A stretch of 8,387 nt of DNA. Origin: Bacillota bacterium. Its GTDB lineage: Bacteria; Bacillota; Clostridia; Peptostreptococcales; Anaerovoracaceae. Below the pieces are notes generated by a model. That model saw nothing but the letters and a program-made list of their open reading frames with translations, had not been told where the DNA came from and ran no database searches. Within the stretch, counting starts at the first letter, position 1. The number at the start of each line of letters is the position of its first letter. Position numbers and translations under genes: made by a program. The DNA lies in NCBI GenBank assembly GCA_017619985.1, contig JAFZRG010000224.1, positions 1 to 8,387 on the forward strand, read 5' to 3'. This document shows positions 5,110 to 8,387 of this stretch, piece after piece.

Positions 5110-5760
5110 ATGAAGAGATACGAGATCGTTTTATTCGATATGGATGGCACGATCCTGGATACGCTGCAGGATCTTGCCGATTCCGTGAACTGGGCGCTGC
5201 GCGAATGCGGGCTGCCCGAGCGTTCCTTTGCGGAGATCCGCCGGTTTTTGGGCAACGGGATCTTCAACCTGATCCGCCGCGCTGTGCCGGACGGGACGCC
5301 GCAGGAGATGGAAGACAAGGTCCGCACAGTATATAAGCATCACTACGAAGAGCACTGCAGCGACACGACGAAGCCATTCGAAGGCATCCCGGAAGCAATG
5401 CGGGTTTTGCGTGACCGCGGTTATAAGCTCGCCTGCGTCTCCAATAAGCCGGACGACGACGTGGCGAGGCTGGCGGAACAGCACTTCATGGGGCTGCTGG
5501 ACGCCTGGAGCGGTCCTCTGCCCGGCATGCCGATCAAGCCGGCGCCGGACCTGTGCGACCGCATCCTGGCCATGGAAGGGCTGACCCGAGAGGAAGCCGT
5601 CTACGTCGGTGACACGGAAGTGGACATCGAGACCGCGAAGAATGCAGGCATGGACTGCATCGTCTGCGCCTGGGGTTTCCGCGACGAAGATTTCCTGAAG
5701 GAATTCGGCGCGGAGGTCATCATCCATAAGCCTGAAGAACTCCTGGAGCATCTGCTATGA
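5110..5760 (+). CDS. HAD-superfamily phosphatase, phosphoglycolate phosphatase-like
   Basis: A 216-residue cytoplasmic hydrolase. Motif I is FDMDGT, with the nucleophile D10 and acid/base D12. Motif II is VSNKPD (S111), motif III is the lysine in PIKPAPD (K143), and motif IV is GDTEVDIE (D168, D172). A helical cap domain spans about 16-85, giving the subclass I arrangement of Gph, PpaX and beta-phosphoglucomutase. GNGIFNLI (48-55) in the cap and the motif IV form favour a phosphoglycolate or pyrophosphatase-like phosphatase, but substrate cannot be read from sequence in this family. It starts 6 nt after the regulator's stop codon with only a weak, distant GGATGA (5094-5099), which suggests translation coupled to the upstream gene. 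Its stop overlaps the next start by 4 nt. Confidence 0.88.
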   Translation: MKRYEIVLFDMDGTILDTLQDLADSVNWALRECGLPERSFAEIRRFLGNGIFNLIRRAVPDGTPQEMEDKVRTVYKHHYEEHCSDTTKPFEGIPEAMRVLRDRGYKLACVSNKPDDDVARLAEQHFMGLLDAWSGPLPGMPIKPAPDLCDRILAMEGLTREEAVYVGDTEVDIETAKNAGMDCIVCAWGFRDEDFLKEFGAEVIIHKPEELLEHLL

Positions 5761-6467
5761 GCGAACATGTGATCCATCCTATAGCGCATATCCGCACGGA
5801 CTTTCCGAGCAAGTTCGGCATCCCCCGGCAGTCCGGGCTGGTGCCGGAACTGGAAGGGACGATCGTGTTCGAGCCGGAATACAGGAACCCGGACGCCCTG
5901 CGCGGACTGGAGACCTACACGCACATCTGGCTGATCTGGCAATTCTCGGAAGGCTTCGCGTCCAGGGAAGGACAGCCGGACGGGTCACAGCCTTCCTGGA
6001 ACCCGACGGTGCGGCCGCCGAAGCTGGACGGCAACACGAGGGTGGGGGTGTTTGCGAGCCGGTCACCCAACCGGCCGAACAGCCTGGGCCTTTCCGTCGT
6101 GCGCATGACCAGCATCGAGCCCGAAACGCCGGACGGCCCGCTCATCCATGTGGCGGGAGTGGATCTGATGGACGGCACGCCGATCTTCGACATCAAGCCC
6201 TACATGCCCTATACGGAGAGCATCCCGGAGGCTGGGCGCGGAATCGGCCGTTTCCGCGATCTAAAACCGCTCGACGTAGAAATTCCCGAGGAACTGGCCA
6301 AAAAGCTGCCAGAGAGTAAATTAGAGGCTCTCAGGCGTATCCTGGCGATCGATCCGAGGCCGGGCTATCAGGATGACCCACAGCGCGTCTACGGGTTTCC
6401 GTTCGCCGGCTGCGAGGTGAGGTTCCGTGTGGAAGAGCGGAGGGCGGTCGTACTCTCGATCGAATAG
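5757..6467 (+). CDS. trmO: tRNA (adenine(37)-N6)-methyltransferase, TrmO/TsaA family
   Basis: A 236-residue protein of the TrmO (formerly YaeB/TsaA/VirR) family, which uses S-adenosylmethionine to methylate t6A at position 37 of threonine tRNAs. Family marks are the N-terminal PIAHIRTDFPSKFGIPRQ (8-25), the RPPKLDGNTRVGVFASRS stretch (86-103) followed by NRPNSLGLS (105-113), and DLMDGTPIFDIKPYMPYTE (136-154). The C-terminal part, with DPRPGYQ and YGF, is also present, so the protein looks full length. The ATG overlaps the phosphatase stop codon (ATGA) and has GGAG (5745-5748) 8 nt upstream, a classic coupled arrangement. It is the last gene of the unit and ends at the bidirectional terminator. 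The link to the regulator and phosphatase is probably co-transcription rather than a shared pathway. Confidence 0.93.
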   Translation: MSEHVIHPIAHIRTDFPSKFGIPRQSGLVPELEGTIVFEPEYRNPDALRGLETYTHIWLIWQFSEGFASREGQPDGSQPSWNPTVRPPKLDGNTRVGVFASRSPNRPNSLGLSVVRMTSIEPETPDGPLIHVAGVDLMDGTPIFDIKPYMPYTESIPEAGRGIGRFRDLKPLDVEIPEELAKKLPESKLEALRRILAIDPRPGYQDDPQRVYGFPFAGCEVRFRVEERRAVVLSIE

Positions 6468-6474
6468 AAAGCAT

Positions 6475-6513
6475 ACAAAAAAGTATCGCAGTCCTTATGC
6501 GATACTTTTTTGT
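6475..6513. terminator. Bidirectional terminator between convergent genes
   Basis: A perfect 16-bp stem pairs 6475-6490 with 6498-6513 around a 7-nt loop. The GTATCGCA core is flanked by A6 on the left arm and T6 on the right, so each strand ends in a U tract. It lies 7 nt after the trmO stop and 15 nt after the ATPase stop codon on the other strand, serving both. Confidence 0.93.
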
Positions 6514-6528
6514 TGCAGCGTTTTTTGG

Positions 6529-7269
6529 CTATTTCAGCACAGCCTCCAGCAGCGCCTTCGTATACTCGTGCTGCGGGTGTTCGTAGACTTCCTCCACGGG
6601 TCCCTGTTCGACGATCTCGCCCTTGTACATGACGAGCACGCGGTCGCAGATCGAATAGCACAGGTTGAGGTCGTGCGTGATGAACAGGTAGCTCAGGTCC
6701 AGCTCGTCGCGCAGGTTCAGAAGCAGCTGCAGGATCTGTCCCTGGATGGACACGTCCAGCGCCGAGACGGGTTCGTCCGCCACGACGAAGCGGGGCCGCT
6801 GGATGAGGGCTGTCGCGATGGAGACGCGCTGCTTCTGGCCGCCGGACAGTTCGCGGGGCTTGTGCGTGATCAGCTCCTGTTCGAGGCCGACGCGGGTCAT
6901 CATGTCCAGCACGCGGCGCTTGCGCTCCGGCTCGTCGTACTTGCCGAAGATGCGCAGGGGCTCCTCGAGGATCCAGCCGACGGTTTTGGCCGGGTTCAGG
7001 CTTCCGTGCGGGTCCTGGAACACCATCTGCGGACGCTTCGTGTAGTGTTTGATCTCCCCGGTGATCTCCGCGTCGTCCAGCATGCCCAGGATGGCCTTGG
7101 ACAGCGTGGATTTGCCGCAGCCGGATTCGCCGACCAGTCCGACGATCTCGCCGTGATCGATGTAGAACGACACGTCTCTGAGCGCCTGAAAACTGCTCTT
7201 CCTTCCGAACACCGTCGAGTCCTTGTACACGACGGACAGGTTATTCACTTCCAGAACGCGGTCACTCAT
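6529..7269 (-). CDS. Opp/Dpp/Nik-family ABC importer ATPase (DppF/OppF type)
   Basis: A 246-residue nucleotide-binding subunit, the second ATPase of the importer. Walker A is GESGCGKST (47-55), the Q-loop is Q85 in QMVFQDPHGSLNP, the signature is LSGGQKQR (141-148), Walker B is FVVADEP (161-167) and the H-loop is H199 in ITHD. QMVFQDP with SLNP, and the final HPQHEYTKALL, place it in the oligopeptide/dipeptide/nickel group. It is compact: the segment between TGEI (70-73) and QMVFQDP is about 15-18 residues shorter than usual, and the C-terminal extension of OppF/DppF is absent. All catalytic motifs are intact. The ATG overlaps the upstream ATPase by 8 nt and has AGAGGA just upstream. It is the last gene of its operon and ends at the shared terminator. 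Substrate unknown. Confidence 0.92.
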   Translation of the reverse strand: MSDRVLEVNNLSVVYKDSTVFGRKSSFQALRDVSFYIDHGEIVGLVGESGCGKSTLSKAILGMLDDAEITGEIKHYTKRPQMVFQDPHGSLNPAKTVGWILEEPLRIFGKYDEPERKRRVLDMMTRVGLEQELITHKPRELSGGQKQRVSIATALIQRPRFVVADEPVSALDVSIQGQILQLLLNLRDELDLSYLFITHDLNLCYSICDRVLVMYKGEIVEQGPVEEVYEHPQHEYTKALLEAVLK

Positions 7270-8053
7270 GGCGCTTCCTCTTCGGGATGGCAGCCATCAG
7301 CTGCCGGGTGTATTCGTCTTTCGGCGCGTTGAAAATGTCCAGGGTCCTTCCCTGTTCCACGATGTTTCCCTTGTACATGACGGCGACGTTCTCGCACAGC
7401 TGTTTTACGACCATCAGGTCGTGGCTGATGAGCAGGATGCCGACTTTGTACTCGTCGCTCAGTTCGCGCAGCAGCTTCAGGATCTTAGCCTGCACGGACA
7501 CGTCCAGCGCGGTCGTCGGCTCGTCGCAGATCAGCAGTTTCGGGTGGATGATCATGGCGGACGCGATCATGGCGCGCTGCCGCTGACCCCCGGAAAGCTG
7601 GTGCGGATACTTGCTGTAGATCTCCTCCGGATTGGGCAGTCCCACGCGGTCGAGCGCGTCGATCGCGAGTTTTCTGCGCTCTTCGGGCGTCTTTTTCGTG
7701 TGGATGCGCAGCACTTCCTCCACCTGGTCGCCGACCTTGATGAGGGGGTTGAGGCTGTTCATCGGTTCCTGGAACACGACGCCGATGCCGGGTCCCTGGA
7801 TGGAACGCAGTTTGCTTCTCGAGCAGCGGTGCAGGTCGGTGCCTTCGAACACGACGTCGCCGGTGACCTCCACGTTGCTTCTTTCGATGAGGCCGGAGAT
7901 CGCCATGGCCGTAACGGTCTTGCCGCTGCCGGATTCACCGACGAGGCCCAGGCGTTCGCCTTCAGCCATAGAGAAGCTGATGCCGTGGAGCGCTTCCTTG
8001 CGGTTGTTCAGGAACGTGACCTTCAGATCTTTTACGCTCAGCATTTCGCTCAT
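7262..8053 (-). CDS. Opp/Dpp/Nik-family ABC importer ATPase (DppD/OppD type)
   Basis: A 263-residue nucleotide-binding subunit expected to pair with the following ATPase. Walker A is GESGSGKT (39-46), the Q-loop is Q95 in VVFQEPMNSLNP, the signature is LSGGQRQR (153-160), Walker B is LLICDEP (173-179) and the H-loop is H211 in ISHD. GIGVVFQEPMNSLNP is typical of the D-type subunit. It ends soon after DEYTRQLMAAIP, so it lacks the roughly 60-residue cysteine-containing tail of OppD/DppD and is nearer in length to nickel-type NikD/CntD. The start is supported by a strong GGAGGTGA 7 nt upstream that overlaps the end of the permease gene; only 3 nt separate the two genes. Substrate could be peptides, nickel or a metallophore complex. 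Confidence 0.93.
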   Translation of the reverse strand: MSEMLSVKDLKVTFLNNRKEALHGISFSMAEGERLGLVGESGSGKTVTAMAISGLIERSNVEVTGDVVFEGTDLHRCSRSKLRSIQGPGIGVVFQEPMNSLNPLIKVGDQVEEVLRIHTKKTPEERRKLAIDALDRVGLPNPEEIYSKYPHQLSGGQRQRAMIASAMIIHPKLLICDEPTTALDVSVQAKILKLLRELSDEYKVGILLISHDLMVVKQLCENVAVMYKGNIVEQGRTLDIFNAPKDEYTRQLMAAIPKRKRHE

Positions 8054-8056
8054 GAT

Positions 8057-8387
8057 CTAGTCACCTCCCATGCCTTCAGACAGCAGCCCGAAACCCAGGA
8101 TCAGCAGGATGATGGCCGACCCCGTGAATACGGCATACCAGGGCGCGTTGAACAGATAGGCCTGCGCTTCCGACAGCATGCGGCCGAGGCTCGGATCGGG
8201 AGGCTGTACGCCCATGCCAAGGAAACTCATGGACGCTTCGGAAAGCACGGCATTGTTGAACCCGATGGCAACGGAAGAAAGCAGCACCGGGATGATGTTC
8301 GGCATGATATGGATGAACAGGATGCGCATGTCGCCGGCTCCCATGAGCTTGGCGTTGCGCACGTAGTCCGTGTTCTTCTGCTTGGCC
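8057..8387 (-). CDS. Opp/Dpp/Nik-family ABC importer permease (DppC type), C-terminal part
   Basis: The frame runs off the right edge, leaving the last 109 residues of an inner-membrane permease. Visible are the cytoplasmic coupling loop (DYVRNAKLMGAGDMRI followed by HIMPN), the EAA-type motif that docks onto the ATPases, then two hydrophobic segments (about IIPVLLSSVAIGF and YAVFTGSAIILLILGFGLL). SEASMSFLGMGVQPPDPSLG between them is typical of DppC/OppC/NikC. The frame stays open to the edge, so the internal GTG at 8362-8360 is a valine codon and not the start. Its stop lies 3 nt before the first ATPase, so the three genes form one leftward operon, whose substrate-binding protein and second permease presumably lie to the right. 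Confidence 0.92.
   Translation of the reverse strand, partial: AKQKNTDYVRNAKLMGAGDMRILFIHIMPNIIPVLLSSVAIGFNNAVLSEASMSFLGMGVQPPDPSLGRMLSEAQAYLFNAPWYAVFTGSAIILLILGFGLLSEGMGGD

Noticed and set aside
6427..7332. Plus-strand reading frame of 301 codons across the terminator and ATPase gene
   Set aside because: It is antisense to an ATPase with every ABC motif intact and runs through a bidirectional terminator.
8057..8362. Separate small 101-residue protein starting with GTG
   Set aside because: The frame continues upstream without a stop to the window edge with permease-like residues, so this is the end of a larger permease gene.

Overview
This window looks like chromosomal DNA from an anaerobic, fairly GC-rich member of the Bacillota, probably Clostridia or Erysipelotrichia. 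The reasons are a clostridial-type 'reverse' rubrerythrin, AGGAG-type ribosome binding sites about 7 nt from the start codons, near-consensus sigma-A promoters, hairpin plus T-tract terminators, and GC-rich genes separated by A/T-rich spacers. Species cannot be named from the sequence alone. I see no rRNA, tRNA, CRISPR array, complete insertion sequence or phage gene.

Layout. Positions 1-497 hold no convincing gene. This A/T-rich stretch carries a candidate leftward promoter with a 5' leader and a possible start codon at the very edge, plus several short repeats. A leftward reverse rubrerythrin (568-1149) and a rightward alanine racemase (1317-2477) are transcribed divergently from two good promoters in the 167-nt gap between them. 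A terminator and a promoter region with an inverted repeat follow. Next comes a PLP-dependent Cys/Met metabolism enzyme (2653-3849) that most resembles methionine gamma-lyase, closed by a strong terminator. Immediately after it, a PucR/CdaR-type regulator (3910-5103) appears to be expressed as a leaderless mRNA. It begins a tight rightward unit with a HAD phosphatase (5110-5760) and a TrmO/TsaA-type tRNA methyltransferase (5757-6467). A bidirectional terminator (6475-6513) separates this unit from a leftward oligopeptide/nickel-type ABC importer operon read from the right edge: permease (partial), then two ATPases (7262-8053 and 6529-7269).

How the genes relate. Rubrerythrin is an oxidative-stress defence enzyme. 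Alr supplies D-alanine for the cell wall. The PLP lyase degrades sulfur amino acids. The ABC operon imports peptides or a metal complex. The PucR-type protein is the only dedicated transcription factor in the window and is a candidate regulator of an adjacent catabolic gene, though its target is not shown. Nothing here forms a clearly new multi-gene system. The most unusual items are the apparently leaderless regulator gene with an altered HTH recognition region, a perfect hairpin inside alr, the inverted repeat ahead of the lyase promoter, and the compact ATPase pair.
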